62,979 bases of DNA from CAYTEO01 sp964436825 (lineage in GTDB: Bacteria; Krumholzibacteriota; Krumholzibacteriia; LZORAL124-64-63): positions 1 to 62,979 of the forward strand of contig CAYTEO010000011.1 of the NCBI GenBank assembly GCA_964436825.1. Reading direction: 5' to 3'. The position numbers were made by a program, and so were the translations under genes. The notes under the pieces were generated by a model. It had not been told where the DNA came from, made no database searches, and worked only from the letters and a program-made list of their open reading frames with translations. Every line of letters starts with the position of its first letter. The stretch's first letter is position 1. This document shows positions 9,377 to 18,477 of this stretch, in pieces.

Positions 9377-12300
9377 TCAGTACTCAAAGCGATACTTCAA
9401 GTCAAGGCTGTAAGTCGTATTCCCCAAAGCCTCATCCTGTCGCCGCTGGATCTCGGACTGCAACAGGAGGTGATCGGTGAGCTGGTACTCGAGCAGGACC
9501 TCCCGGTCTGGGTCGGCGACGGACTGGGAGAACTTGACGTAGAGATCGCGCCCGATGTACTTGCCGACCCCGATCATCGTCTGGGTCGTCCCGTCGACCC
9601 GCACGCGGCCGCTCTCGATGTCGACGGTGTCGAAGACCTCCAGCTCCCGGGCGATGTCCCGCTCCAGGAGGTTGAACCCGGCGGCCAGGGCCTGGGTCTC
9701 CAGGACGGAGGTGGTCTGGGTGTCGGTGGCATGGGGCGACAGCCCCAGGAGCATACGCTCGATGTTGGCCCGCGGATAGCCGCTCTCGGAGTCGAAGGAG
9801 ACCTCCGGCTGCTGGGCGTTGCCGGTCACCCGGACGGTGATCCGCTCCAGGCGTCGCGATCCCCCGGCGGTGGCGGGGAGGCGCACCGCGGTCTCGGCCG
9901 TCAGGTCGATCACCGGGATGACGCCGTTGACGCTGCTGAAGTCGATCCGTCCCGATGTCACCTTGAAGTCGTTGTTGAAGACCGGCAGGTGCCCCTGGTT
10001 CACCTCCAGGCTGCCCCGCAGGAACATCCCCTCCTCGTCCCGGACCAGCCGCACGTCCCCGCTCATGTGCAGCTCCATCGTGCTGTTGATGACGCTGATG
10101 GCGTGGGGCTCGGCGTGGAGGTCCAGGTCGGCCAGCCAGTCGGGCACGACGGTCGCCTGCCGGGGATCGCTGACGCCCGGCTGTTCCTGGAAGTCGCCCT
10201 CGTAGCGGGCCTCGAGGATCTCCACCGGTCCGGAGAAACGCGGGACCAGGACGCTGTCCGGCCCCACCGGGACGCCGTCGATGGCCAGGTCGTCGGTCCG
10301 CAGGACGGCCCGCAGGTCCGGCACCGAGGCGAAGAGATAGCGGTCGCCGGCGATGTCGAAGTGGAACCCCGTCAGCTTCAGGCCCTGGAACGCCAGCACT
10401 CCCTTCCCGCGGAGTCGCCCGCGCATCCCCTCCCGCGCCTCCAGCCACGTCACCGTCAGGGTGTCCCCCTCCCACGTCCCGCGCAGGGAGACGTCCCGGT
10501 AGACCTCGCTCATGTTGCGCAGGACGCAGCGGCCACCGTCCACACGGGCCTTGCCGCTGAACCGGGGATGGATGGCGGGGCCGCTGATCAGCAGGCTCAG
10601 GCCGCCGCTGCCGCCGGTCATGGCGAAGGCGTTGGTGGCGTCGGCCAGGGAGGTCAGGTCGCTGCCGTCGGGGATCGTGAAGCTCATGTACAGGGGACCG
10701 TCGGGCGGCGAGACCGGCTCGTGGAGCAGGTCCAGCTCCAGCGGCAGCTCGATCCGGCCCTCCAGCGGCAGCGTCCCCTTGCGCCCCTCCAGGTCGGCCA
10801 GGGTCAGGATCCCGTCCTCGTAGCCGATCCGCCCGGACAGCTCGTCCAGGTGGAGCCAGTGGACGTGGAACGGCGCGCTCTCCATCCGGCCGGCCAGGAC
10901 CGGCTCCAGGGTCGTTCCGCCCAGGTGCACCTCTCCGGTGAAGCGGCCGGCCAGTCGATCCAGGGCGGGGATGGCGAACTGCTCCAGGAAGGCCCAGTCC
11001 CCCTCCCGGAAGGCGAGGTCGAGGTCCAGGGCCGCTCCCGGCCAGAAGTCGGCCGGTCCCGCCCCGGGGTGGGCCACCGTGCCCCGGAGGACGACCCGGC
11101 CGTAGTCGCTGCGCAGGTCGAGGCTGTCCAGGCTCACGGTGCCGTCGCGGTAGTCCAGGACGACGGCCAGCGAATCGATGCTGGCCAGCGGATAGTCCGC
11201 GTCGACCAGGGATCCGCGGAGCGACAGCGACGGGTGGGCGGGCGTCCCGCCCAGCGTCCCGCCCGCGGTCACCTCGCCGTTGAGCAGCCCCCCGGCGGGC
11301 AGGAAGGGGTTGAGCAGGTCCAGGTCGAAGCGTTCCAGGGACCACGTCCCCTGCAGCCGCCGGCGCGGTTCGTCCCAGCGACCGCTCACCGCCAGGGCGC
11401 CGCCGGGCGAGGCGAGCCGGAAGTCCTGGATCGCCAGCACTCCGGGAGCCGTCTCCAGGCGCGCCGCCCGAACCAGGGCCCAGCGACTCCCCTCCAGGTC
11501 GATCGTCAACTCCGGGACGTAGTAGAAGGAGCCCGTGTCCCGCAGGGCCACCTGCCCCCGCAGGCTGATACTGGTGTCGCCGTTGACGGCGTGGAAGCGC
11601 TGCAGATGGGCCGTATGCGGCGTGACGACCCCCGCCACGTCGAACCGGCCCAGCGGGACGCCCGACAGCCGGAAGCCGTCGCCCTGTCCGGAGAGGCGCA
11701 CCTCCGGCGCGCCCAGGACATCCTGCACGGTCAGCGCGACGGTGCAGCTGTCCAGGTCGACGACGCTCACGCCGGCACCCTCCAGGCGGGCCGTCCCGGT
11801 GACGTCGAAGCGGGGCGAGACGCCGCTGACGTCGCACTCGGCGCTGAGACGGCCCCGCAGCGGCGGCACCGGCCAGGCGGACGGCAGGGTCCCCAGGTCG
11901 TGGCTGTCGATCCGCAACCGTCCCCGGAAGGTCTCGGTGGTGTCCACGACCCCGGTCAGCGACGCCTGCGTCGCACCGCAGGCCAGGTCGAAGCGGCGGA
12001 AGCGGACACCGTCGCGGTCGGCCGCGATATCGATCCGGAGGCTGTCGAAGGGGACGACATCGATGAAACCGTCGCGCAACCACCCCTTGACCTGCGTGAC
12101 GAGGGTCCCGTCGTGATGGACGATGTCCAGCCAGCCGCCGCCACCGGTGCGGGGCAGGTCGGCGACGTCGGGGATCAGTCCCCGGGAGATGTCCAGGTCG
12201 GTCGCCTGTCCCTGGAGATGGAGGACGACGTCCTCGGGCCGGGAAAGGTCGATCGTCCCGCGCCCGTCGAAGCGGGCCCCGTCGATGACTCCGGTCAGCC

Positions 12301-13225
12301 GCCGCCACGTCAGCAGCCCCGGCACGAGCCGGCCCCGGGCGTGGAGGCCGTCGAGGTGGTAGGGCTCCAGCTCGCCGGTGAACTCGATGTCCAGGTCGAG
12401 GGTGTCCGCCCGGCTGCTCAGCGTGACGGTGGCGTCGCCGCGGGCCGGCAGGTCCAGGGCGATGTCGGCGACGGCGGCCACCTCCGCGGCGCTGATCCCG
12501 CTGGACGCGGCCCACAGGTCCAGCCCCCCGTCAGGCCGCAGACGGCCGCGGAGCTGGACGGGGTGGTCGTTGAGGCGACAGTAGAGGGGATCGACCTCCA
12601 GGCCGGCTCGCCCGAGGGTGATCCTCCCGCGCAGGCCGCGCAGGCTGCTGTCCCGGCTCGGCCAGTCGAAGCGCCCCTCCCAGCCGATGACGACCAGGGA
12701 CGTGTCGGCCCTGACCGAGCCGCGCCAGGCGAGATCGTCGATCCTCTCGCGCAGCCGGCCGTCGCTCCCGGCCACCTGCAACGAGACCCGCGCCAGCGAG
12801 ACGTCACCGATCGTCAACCCCGGCCACGAGACCACACCGACACGGGACGAACCCGTCCGCTCCCCCGGCAGGATGACGTGGAGCCGCACCCCCCTGAGCG
12901 ACAGGGACTGCAGGTGGAGCGGCTGGTGGAGCAGGTCCCGGAGCCGGTAGCGGACCGCCAGGGTGTCGATGTCGGCGTAGACGGCCGGCCGGCCCTCGCG
13001 CGCGGGGATGGCCACGGAGACGTCGCGCAGCACCGCCCCCCGCCAGACGCTGCCGGTCCAGTGCTGGATCTGCAGCGTCCCGCCGGTGGCGTGCAGCAGG
13101 TTCCGCTCGGCGAAGCGCGACAGGTACGACGCCATCAGGCCCGGATGCGTCCCGAGCCAGGCGACGCCACCCAACAGCAGCGCCAGCAGCACCAGCAGCG
13201 TCCAGCGTGTCGTCCTGGCCAGCAT
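9377..13225 (-). CDS. tamB: TamB-like inner-membrane/periplasmic protein (DUF490 family)
   Basis: The protein is 1282 aa when started at the ATG at 13225 (MLARTTRWTLLVLLALLLGG), which gives a single N-terminal membrane anchor and lies 8 bp after the upstream Omp85 gene. The body is a very long run of repetitive beta-rich segments (LRGRLRPDGGLDL, VRGTVAHPGAG-type motifs), as in the AsmA/TamB bridge-like lipid-transport and assembly family. The C-terminal ~350 residues carry the conserved TamB domain (VTSGRIDFSSVNGVIPVIDL, then VTGNAQQPEVSFDSESGYP). The end ...TYSLDLKYRFEY resembles a beta-strand that docks to an Omp85 partner. Known members span the periplasm and move phospholipids or help outer-membrane protein assembly. 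The reading frame extends upstream to 13969, but that part overlaps the Omp85 gene and is not credible. Confidence 0.85.
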   Translation of the reverse strand: MLARTTRWTLLVLLALLLGGVAWLGTHPGLMASYLSRFAERNLLHATGGTLQIQHWTGSVWRGAVLRDVSVAIPAREGRPAVYADIDTLAVRYRLRDLLHQPLHLQSLSLRGVRLHVILPGERTGSSRVGVVSWPGLTIGDVSLARVSLQVAGSDGRLRERIDDLAWRGSVRADTSLVVIGWEGRFDWPSRDSSLRGLRGRITLGRAGLEVDPLYCRLNDHPVQLRGRLRPDGGLDLWAASSGISAAEVAAVADIALDLPARGDATVTLSSRADTLDLDIEFTGELEPYHLDGLHARGRLVPGLLTWRRLTGVIDGARFDGRGTIDLSRPEDVVLHLQGQATDLDISRGLIPDVADLPRTGGGGWLDIVHHDGTLVTQVKGWLRDGFIDVVPFDSLRIDIAADRDGVRFRRFDLACGATQASLTGVVDTTETFRGRLRIDSHDLGTLPSAWPVPPLRGRLSAECDVSGVSPRFDVTGTARLEGAGVSVVDLDSCTVALTVQDVLGAPEVRLSGQGDGFRLSGVPLGRFDVAGVVTPHTAHLQRFHAVNGDTSISLRGQVALRDTGSFYYVPELTIDLEGSRWALVRAARLETAPGVLAIQDFRLASPGGALAVSGRWDEPRRRLQGTWSLERFDLDLLNPFLPAGGLLNGEVTAGGTLGGTPAHPSLSLRGSLVDADYPLASIDSLAVVLDYRDGTVSLDSLDLRSDYGRVVLRGTVAHPGAGPADFWPGAALDLDLAFREGDWAFLEQFAIPALDRLAGRFTGEVHLGGTTLEPVLAGRMESAPFHVHWLHLDELSGRIGYEDGILTLADLEGRKGTLPLEGRIELPLELDLLHEPVSPPDGPLYMSFTIPDGSDLTSLADATNAFAMTGGSGGLSLLISGPAIHPRFSGKARVDGGRCVLRNMSEVYRDVSLRGTWEGDTLTVTWLEAREGMRGRLRGKGVLAFQGLKLTGFHFDIAGDRYLFASVPDLRAVLRTDDLAIDGVPVGPDSVLVPRFSGPVEILEARYEGDFQEQPGVSDPRQATVVPDWLADLDLHAEPHAISVINSTMELHMSGDVRLVRDEEGMFLRGSLEVNQGHLPVFNNDFKVTSGRIDFSSVNGVIPVIDLTAETAVRLPATAGGSRRLERITVRVTGNAQQPEVSFDSESGYPRANIERMLLGLSPHATDTQTTSVLETQALAAGFNLLERDIARELEVFDTVDIESGRVRVDGTTQTMIGVGKYIGRDLYVKFSQSVADPDREVLLEYQLTDHLLLQSEIQRRQDEALGNTTYSLDLKYRFEY

Positions 13226-13233
13226 GCCTCCCC

Positions 13234-15339
13234 CTAGAACGGGTAACCGAGGGAGAAGTGATAGATGACCGAGTCCTCCGTCTCGGTGTCCGACAGCCGG
13301 GCCCGCTTCAGCGGGAAACCGACATCGAGACGCACGGGACCGATGGGGGTCATCAACCGCAACCCTGTCCCCACACTGTAACGATAGTCCCACAGGCGCG
13401 TCGCCTGTGGATCGTCCGGAGCGCGGGGGTAGGAACGCAGGCGGAAGCTGCGCAGCCGGATATCCTTGGCGTTCTCCCAGACGTTGCCGCCGTCCAGGAA
13501 GGCCACCCCCTCCAGGCGCCACTTGCCGGGCGCCGGCAACGGGAACCGCCACTCGACGCTGGTCAGCAGCAGGTAGTTGCCGCCCCGGGCGGGGCGGTCT
13601 GGCAGCGGCACGCCGTTGGCCAGTTCGAGGGAATCCAGCTCGGCCTGGTCGGTGATCTGGGGACCGAGACTCCGCTCCAGGTAGCCGCGCACCGAGGAGA
13701 CGCCGCCGGCGAAGAAGCGCTCCTGGTAGGGCACTCCGTCGGCCCCGCGCGCCACGGAGTCGCCGTAGGGCCGGACGATCCCCGCGCCGACGCGGATGGC
13801 GAGGACGCCTCCCAGGGGGAACCGCCGGTAGGTATGCCAGTTGGCGGCCACCTTCCAGAAGGAGTTGTCCCCCCCCATGGGACCACCGGCCACCCCCAGC
13901 CGCCAGGAGAGGATCCGGCCCCGGGTCGGGCGCAGCGGATCGTCCCGGTTCGCGTCGGTGTAGAGCCACTCCAGGACACGGGTGTCCGACGAGCGCAGGT
14001 CACTGGCCTCGTAGGCCGAGCGCAACGCCTCCCGGGCGTCGGGATGCAGGGAGGGATCGACCTGCTCGACCCGCCACTGGAGGCGGCTGTTGATCCGCCG
14101 GCCGGCGTGGATCAGCCCGCCGACGCTCAGGCCGAGGGTCTGCAGGTTCAGTCCCGACTCGCCGCGTGTCTCCCGGTGCAGGAAGAGGTTGGTATCGATC
14201 CCGATGTGCCCGATGGCGTTGGGGTAGAAGTGGATGATCCGGTAGTCGTAGTTGAGCTCGGGATGGACCGGCCCGTCGGTCAACCGCTGGACGTCCTCGT
14301 AGTTGAGGGCGTTGCGGGCCCGCAGCTCCAGCCGCTGTCCCAGGCCGCCCACGTTGTTGTGTCCCCAGGCCGTCAGGAGGCGCACGCGCTCACGGCTCCC
14401 GATGCCGACGCCGAACTCGACGAAGGCCGGCTTGCGCTCGACGACCTGCAGGACCAGGTCCGTCGTGCCGGCGACGGTGTCGATGTCGGTGGGGATGAAG
14501 CTGACGTCCCGGAACAGCGAGGTGCGCAGCAGCTGGGCCTGGGACTCGACGATGGCGCTCCAGCGGAACAGGTCCCCGGACCGGAAGTGCAGGTTGCGCT
14601 GGATCAGCTCGGGACGGGTCAGTCGCTCCCCCTCGATGCGGAGGGTCCGGATCCGGTACTGCTTGCCCGCATGGATGCGGTAGACGAGCGTCGCGCTGCG
14701 GCGCAGGGAGTCCGTGCCGGCCCCGCCGGTCAGTTCCGGGAAGATCCGCACCCGCAGGTAGCCGTGCTCCCAGAAGCGCGTCCGCAGGGTGTAGATGTCG
14801 TTGCCCAGGTCGCGCAGGTCGGCCGGCGCGGGGACCCCCTCGTGGTAGTGGAGTCCGCGGCGCAGCAGGTCGTCGGGCAGCCGGGTCTCGCCCTGGAACT
14901 CGAGCCTGTCCAGCCAGGTGCGCGGCCCCTCGTGGATGGTGATGGAGACGATGTCCCCCTGCCCGGCCGGGTCGGTGACGACCGAGTCCAGCCGCGCCCG
15001 CACCTGGTGGAAACCGCGCTGGGCGTAGAAGCGCTCGATGAGCTGCAGCTCGCTGGAGAGCAGGTGGGGTTCGTAGCGGGCCACCGGATCGCTCAGTCCC
15101 AGCAGCATCAGGGGATAGAAGCGACGCGGTTCGCGGATCCGCAGGATGGACTTGAGCTGCTTGTCGGAGAAGGTCGTGTTGCCGTGGATCTCGATCCGGC
15201 GCAGCAGGTGCTGTTCCAGGCCGTAGTCCAGCTCGCTGACCGCGGCCACGACGCAGGGCAGCAGCAGGCAGGCCAGCCCCACCAGGAGAGGCGACCACCA
15301 CCGGGGACGATTCCGCGTCATCAGTTGCCGCTTGCCCAT
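13234..15339 (-). CDS. tamA: Omp85-family outer-membrane assembly protein (TamA/BamA type)
   Basis: This is a 701-aa Omp85 protein. A hydrophobic segment (about 16-33) is the signal peptide. POTRA domains follow: RRIEIHGNTTFSDKQLKSIL is a clear POTRA beginning, and further units fall at about 120-330. The C-terminal half is a 16-stranded barrel ending in VIYHFSLGYPF with terminal Phe, as recognised by the assembly machinery. The segment GGVSSVRGYLERSLGPQ matches the conserved VRGF/Y-type loop 6 motif of Omp85 barrels. Because tamB starts 8 bp downstream, I favour the TamA role, but in this lineage the gene could serve as BamA. The start is uncertain: ATG at 15339 or the in-frame ATG at 15321. 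Neither has a strong ribosome-binding site. Confidence 0.85.
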   Translation of the reverse strand: MGKRQLMTRNRPRWWSPLLVGLACLLLPCVVAAVSELDYGLEQHLLRRIEIHGNTTFSDKQLKSILRIREPRRFYPLMLLGLSDPVARYEPHLLSSELQLIERFYAQRGFHQVRARLDSVVTDPAGQGDIVSITIHEGPRTWLDRLEFQGETRLPDDLLRRGLHYHEGVPAPADLRDLGNDIYTLRTRFWEHGYLRVRIFPELTGGAGTDSLRRSATLVYRIHAGKQYRIRTLRIEGERLTRPELIQRNLHFRSGDLFRWSAIVESQAQLLRTSLFRDVSFIPTDIDTVAGTTDLVLQVVERKPAFVEFGVGIGSRERVRLLTAWGHNNVGGLGQRLELRARNALNYEDVQRLTDGPVHPELNYDYRIIHFYPNAIGHIGIDTNLFLHRETRGESGLNLQTLGLSVGGLIHAGRRINSRLQWRVEQVDPSLHPDAREALRSAYEASDLRSSDTRVLEWLYTDANRDDPLRPTRGRILSWRLGVAGGPMGGDNSFWKVAANWHTYRRFPLGGVLAIRVGAGIVRPYGDSVARGADGVPYQERFFAGGVSSVRGYLERSLGPQITDQAELDSLELANGVPLPDRPARGGNYLLLTSVEWRFPLPAPGKWRLEGVAFLDGGNVWENAKDIRLRSFRLRSYPRAPDDPQATRLWDYRYSVGTGLRLMTPIGPVRLDVGFPLKRARLSDTETEDSVIYHFSLGYPF

Positions 15340-15412
15340 CTGTCCGACCCGTTGTACCTACAGATCAGGGAACGTTCCACCACATCGCCTGCCACGAGAA
15401 TAGGAGCTGCCG

Positions 15413-15832
15413 GTGAGAGCGAACAGGAAAACCGTCCCGCGGCGCCGCGGGTTCCCCCGTTCCCTGCTGCCCGTCCTGCTGGCGCTGGCCGTGTCGGGGT
15501 GCCTGCGACAGCAACGCCCCCTCACCGTGGCCGACCTGACACCGGCCGAGCGGGAGCTGGCCACCCGCTTCATCGTCCTGGAGAGGGCGCGAGCCATCGC
15601 CCTGGCCGACACCGCCGCGGGCAACGCCATCCTCGACTCCCTGGCTCTCGTGTGGGGCGACACCGCCCTGGCGGCCGCCCGCCGCGCCCTGCCCGCCGAC
15701 AACGACCGCCTGGCCGCCTTCTACGAACTGCTCGGCCGCCTGCTGGAGACCGAGCGGGACTCCCTGCTCGCGGGCCCCTCCCCGCGCCGCCTCGGCGCTC
15801 CCCTGCCCCGACCGGCGCCGCCCTCCGGGTGA
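15413..15832 (+). CDS. Small predicted lipoprotein of unknown function
   Basis: I do not recognise this family. The GTG start at 15413 is preceded by AGGAG at the right distance. The N-terminus is basic, followed by a hydrophobic core and a lipobox AVSGC, so the mature protein is predicted to be a lipoprotein starting at that Cys (about residue 30). The mature part is about 110 aa and rich in Ala, Leu, Arg and Glu with helix-forming periodicity (ADLTPAERELATRFIVLERA). The last ~20 residues are Pro-rich. It stands alone on the plus strand, divergent from the Omp85 gene and ending 3 bp from the convergent rseP. A role in the outer-membrane assembly apparatus is possible from position only. Confidence 0.65.
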   Translation: MRANRKTVPRRRGFPRSLLPVLLALAVSGCLRQQRPLTVADLTPAERELATRFIVLERARAIALADTAAGNAILDSLALVWGDTALAAARRALPADNDRLAAFYELLGRLLETERDSLLAGPSPRRLGAPLPRPAPPSG

Positions 15833-15835
15833 CGC

Positions 15836-17215
15836 TCAGCCCGGCAGGGCATGGAGCAGATCCCGCACGATCAGGACCGTCATCAGCACCAGCAGGGCGA
15901 TCAGCCCCACCTGGGTGGCGATGGCCTGGATCCGTTCGCGGACCCGCCGGCCGGTGATCATCTCCCAAAGGACGAACACGATGTGGCCGCCGTCCAGGAC
16001 CGGGATCGGCATCAGGTTCAGCAGGAACAGGTTGACCGACAGGAAGGCGATGAAGCGCAGGAAGTAGTCGATGCTCCAGCGCAGCATCTGCCCGGCCATC
16101 TGGCCGATGCGGATGGGACCGCCCATGGAGGCCAGTCCCTGCCGGGAGGTGAACACGGCCGCCAGCGCCCGCAGGATCTCCCGGCAGCTGGCCCAGGTCA
16201 GCGACAGGCCGACCCGGGCGGCCTCGAGCGGCGAGAGGGACCGCGACGCGTAGTAGCGATCGATGAAGATCCTGCCCACCGTCGAGTCCGGCTGGATCTC
16301 GTCGGCCTCGGGAACGATCTCCCGCTCCAGGACCTGCCCGTCGTGGCGCCAGCGCACGCGGACGGGTCGGCCGGCGCTGCGGTTGATGACCTCGGCGATC
16401 TGCCGGAAGGAGGTCACCGGGCGGCCGTCGAGGGCCAGGATCCGGTCCCCGCTGCGCAGTCCCGCACGGTCCGCGGGCCCGTCCCGCTGGACCAGGCCGA
16501 TCCGCGTGTCGAGCGGGTCCCAGCCGATCCGCCACCGCTCCCCCTCCCGGCGCGGGACCAGGACCGTCGACCAGGTGCTGTCGCCCCGCACGACGCTCAG
16601 CGGCACGCGGGGCGAGGCTGCCAGGCCGCGCTCGAGGGCGGCCAGCAACTGGTTCCAGTCGCTGACGGCGGTCCCGGCCACGGCGACGATGCTGTCGCCG
16701 ACGGCCAGCCCCGCGGCCGCCGCGGGCGATCCCGCCGCGACGTCCCCCAGCCGCGTCGTGGGAATGATCGGCATTCCCTGGTGCCAGGTGACGGCGGTGT
16801 AGAGGACGGCCGCCAGCACCAGGTTGGCCACCGGCCCCGCCGCCAGGACGGCCAGTCGCTGCCAGGGCGGTCGGTTCCGGAAGTGACGGTCCGGCGGGAT
16901 CTCGCCGTCCCGCGCCGCCGCCTCCCGGTTCCCCTGCTCGGTGCCGACCGGGTAGTGGAGCGACGAGCCGGTGCCGGTGTCCTGGATCTCCTCCAGGACC
17001 CCCTCGCCGGCCATCTTGACGTAGCCGCCGAAGGGGATCAGGGAGAGGGCGTACTCGGTCTCGCCCCAGCGCACGCGCAGCAGCTTGGGGCCGAAACCGA
17101 TGGAGAAGGTCTTCACGTAGATCCCGGTCCACTTGCAGACGGCGAAGTGCCCGAGCTCGTGCACGACGATGACGATCCCCAGGGTCACGATGAAGGCGAA
17201 CAGTATCGTCAGCAC
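15836..17215 (-). CDS. rseP: Site-2 metalloprotease of the RseP family
   Basis: This intramembrane zinc protease (459 aa) releases anti-sigma factors or signal-peptide remnants. The GTG start at 17215 is preceded by AGGAGAA and places HELGH at residues 19-23 in the first membrane segment. A PDZ pair follows in the periplasmic loop (GDVAAGSPAAAAGLAVGDSI, and a second around PADRAGLRSGDRILALDGRP). Near the C-terminus NLMPIPVLDGGHIVF supplies the third ligand (LDG motif) in a late membrane segment. Length matches RseP (about 450 aa). The reading frame extends further upstream, but that part overlaps dxr and is rejected. The gene is 23 bp after dxr in the classic frr-uppS-cdsA-dxr-rseP-bamA order. 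No rseA-like partner is in the window. Confidence 0.95.
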   Translation of the reverse strand: MLTILFAFIVTLGIVIVVHELGHFAVCKWTGIYVKTFSIGFGPKLLRVRWGETEYALSLIPFGGYVKMAGEGVLEEIQDTGTGSSLHYPVGTEQGNREAAARDGEIPPDRHFRNRPPWQRLAVLAAGPVANLVLAAVLYTAVTWHQGMPIIPTTRLGDVAAGSPAAAAGLAVGDSIVAVAGTAVSDWNQLLAALERGLAASPRVPLSVVRGDSTWSTVLVPRREGERWRIGWDPLDTRIGLVQRDGPADRAGLRSGDRILALDGRPVTSFRQIAEVINRSAGRPVRVRWRHDGQVLEREIVPEADEIQPDSTVGRIFIDRYYASRSLSPLEAARVGLSLTWASCREILRALAAVFTSRQGLASMGGPIRIGQMAGQMLRWSIDYFLRFIAFLSVNLFLLNLMPIPVLDGGHIVFVLWEMITGRRVRERIQAIATQVGLIALLVLMTVLIVRDLLHALPG

Positions 17216-17238
17216 GGTCGTTCTCCTGTCTGTCTCCG

Positions 17239-18474
17239 TCAGTCCCGGGCCAGTGCCGCGGCGTGCCGGTCGGCCACGCGGCGCGCCTCGGCGTCCAGGG
17301 CCAGGGCCGTCTCCAGGTCGTCCACCGGCCGGGGCGTCAGTTCCTCGAGGGTCCGCTCGACGACCCGGGCGATGTCGATGTAGCGCAGCCGGTCCGCCAG
17401 CAGGGCTGCCACGGCCACCTCGTTGGCCGCGTTCAGGACGATGGGCGCGCTGCCGCCGGCCTCGCCGGCCGCGCGGGCCAGGCGCAGGCAGGGGAAACGC
17501 CCGGGATCCGGCGGCGCGAACTCGAGGCGTCCCAGCGTCGCCAGGTCGAGGGGTTCGGCCGCCAGGTCCAGGTGGCGTTCGCCCCACAGGGCATACGCCA
17601 GCGGGACCCGCATGTCCGGTCGGCCGAGCTGGGCCAGCAGGGCGCCGTCGCGGAAGCGGACCAGCGAGTGGACGATCGAACCGGGATGGACGAGCACCTC
17701 GAGCCGCCGGTACGGAACTCCGAACAGGTGGTGGGCCTCGATGAGTTCCAGCCCCTTGTTCATCAGGGTCGCGGAGTCGACGGTGATCTTCGGGCCCATC
17801 TCCCAGGTCGGATGCCGCAGGACCTCCTCGCGCGTCACCTGCGCCAGGGCCGCGGCCTCCAGGTCACGGAACGGCCCCCCGGAGGCGGTCAGGATCAGGG
17901 CATCCACCTCCTCGGCGCGCCGGGCGACGAGGCACTGGGCCAGGGCCGAGTGCTCCGAGTCCACCGGGACGACCCGCGCGCCCGTCGCCGCCGCGGCCCT
18001 GCGAACCAGCTCGCCGCCGACGACCAGGGACTCCTTGTTGGCCAGGGCCACCGTCCGGCCGGCGGTGACGGCGGCATGGGTCGGCGGCAGGCCGGCCGCC
18101 CCCACCAGGCCGTTGACGACGCAGTCGGCCGCCACCTCCGCGGCGAGCAGGCGCAGCCCCTCCCCCCCGGCCGGCAGCAGGTCGGGAAACAGCTGCCGGC
18201 GCGCTGCCGCGGCGTGGGCGTCGGGATTGCTGACGGCGACCTGGGGGACCGGGTGGCCCGCCGTCGCGAGCCGCCGCAGGGCCGCGGCCAGCGCAGCCGT
18301 CCGGCGGTGGGTCGAGACACCGACGATCTGCAGCCGGTCGGGATGGCGCAGGGCGAGATCGATGGTCTGGCGCCCGATCGAGCCGGTCGCCCCCAGCAGG
18401 ACGACCCGCACCGGGAGGGAGACGTCACGGGGCGGCGTGTCCTCGCGCCAGAGCGGCGGCACCGGCTCGCGCAT
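17239..18474 (-). CDS. dxr: 1-deoxy-D-xylulose-5-phosphate reductoisomerase
   Basis: Second step of the MEP isoprenoid pathway: DXP is rearranged and reduced with NADPH to MEP. The 411-aa protein starts after an AGAGG site. A ~20-residue extension precedes the NADPH-binding VVLLGATGSIGRQTIDL. The metal and substrate motifs PVDSEHSALAQC, LTASGGPFRDL and MNKGLELIEAHHLFGV are intact. The C-terminal helical domain (IVLNAANEVAVAALL) is present. Length agrees with the family (about 390-410). It is 3 bp from cdsA and 23 bp from rseP, so it is co-transcribed. The adjacent uppS uses the downstream C55 product, so precursor supply and carrier synthesis are together. Confidence 0.97.
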   Translation of the reverse strand: MREPVPPLWREDTPPRDVSLPVRVVLLGATGSIGRQTIDLALRHPDRLQIVGVSTHRRTAALAAALRRLATAGHPVPQVAVSNPDAHAAAARRQLFPDLLPAGGEGLRLLAAEVAADCVVNGLVGAAGLPPTHAAVTAGRTVALANKESLVVGGELVRRAAAATGARVVPVDSEHSALAQCLVARRAEEVDALILTASGGPFRDLEAAALAQVTREEVLRHPTWEMGPKITVDSATLMNKGLELIEAHHLFGVPYRRLEVLVHPGSIVHSLVRFRDGALLAQLGRPDMRVPLAYALWGERHLDLAAEPLDLATLGRLEFAPPDPGRFPCLRLARAAGEAGGSAPIVLNAANEVAVAALLADRLRYIDIARVVERTLEELTPRPVDDLETALALDAEARRVADRHAAALARD

Positions 18475-18477
18475 CCG

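Noticed and set aside
7280..13237. A 1985-codon open frame on the plus strand
   Set aside because: It runs antisense to the surface protein and tamB, whose motifs are clear. Its composition (Gly, Val, Arg, Gln, Pro rich, no domains) is that of a shadow frame caused by high GC.
13226..13969. Upstream extension of the TamB frame
   Set aside because: It overlaps the Omp85 gene in another frame, and the clear membrane anchor begins at 13225.
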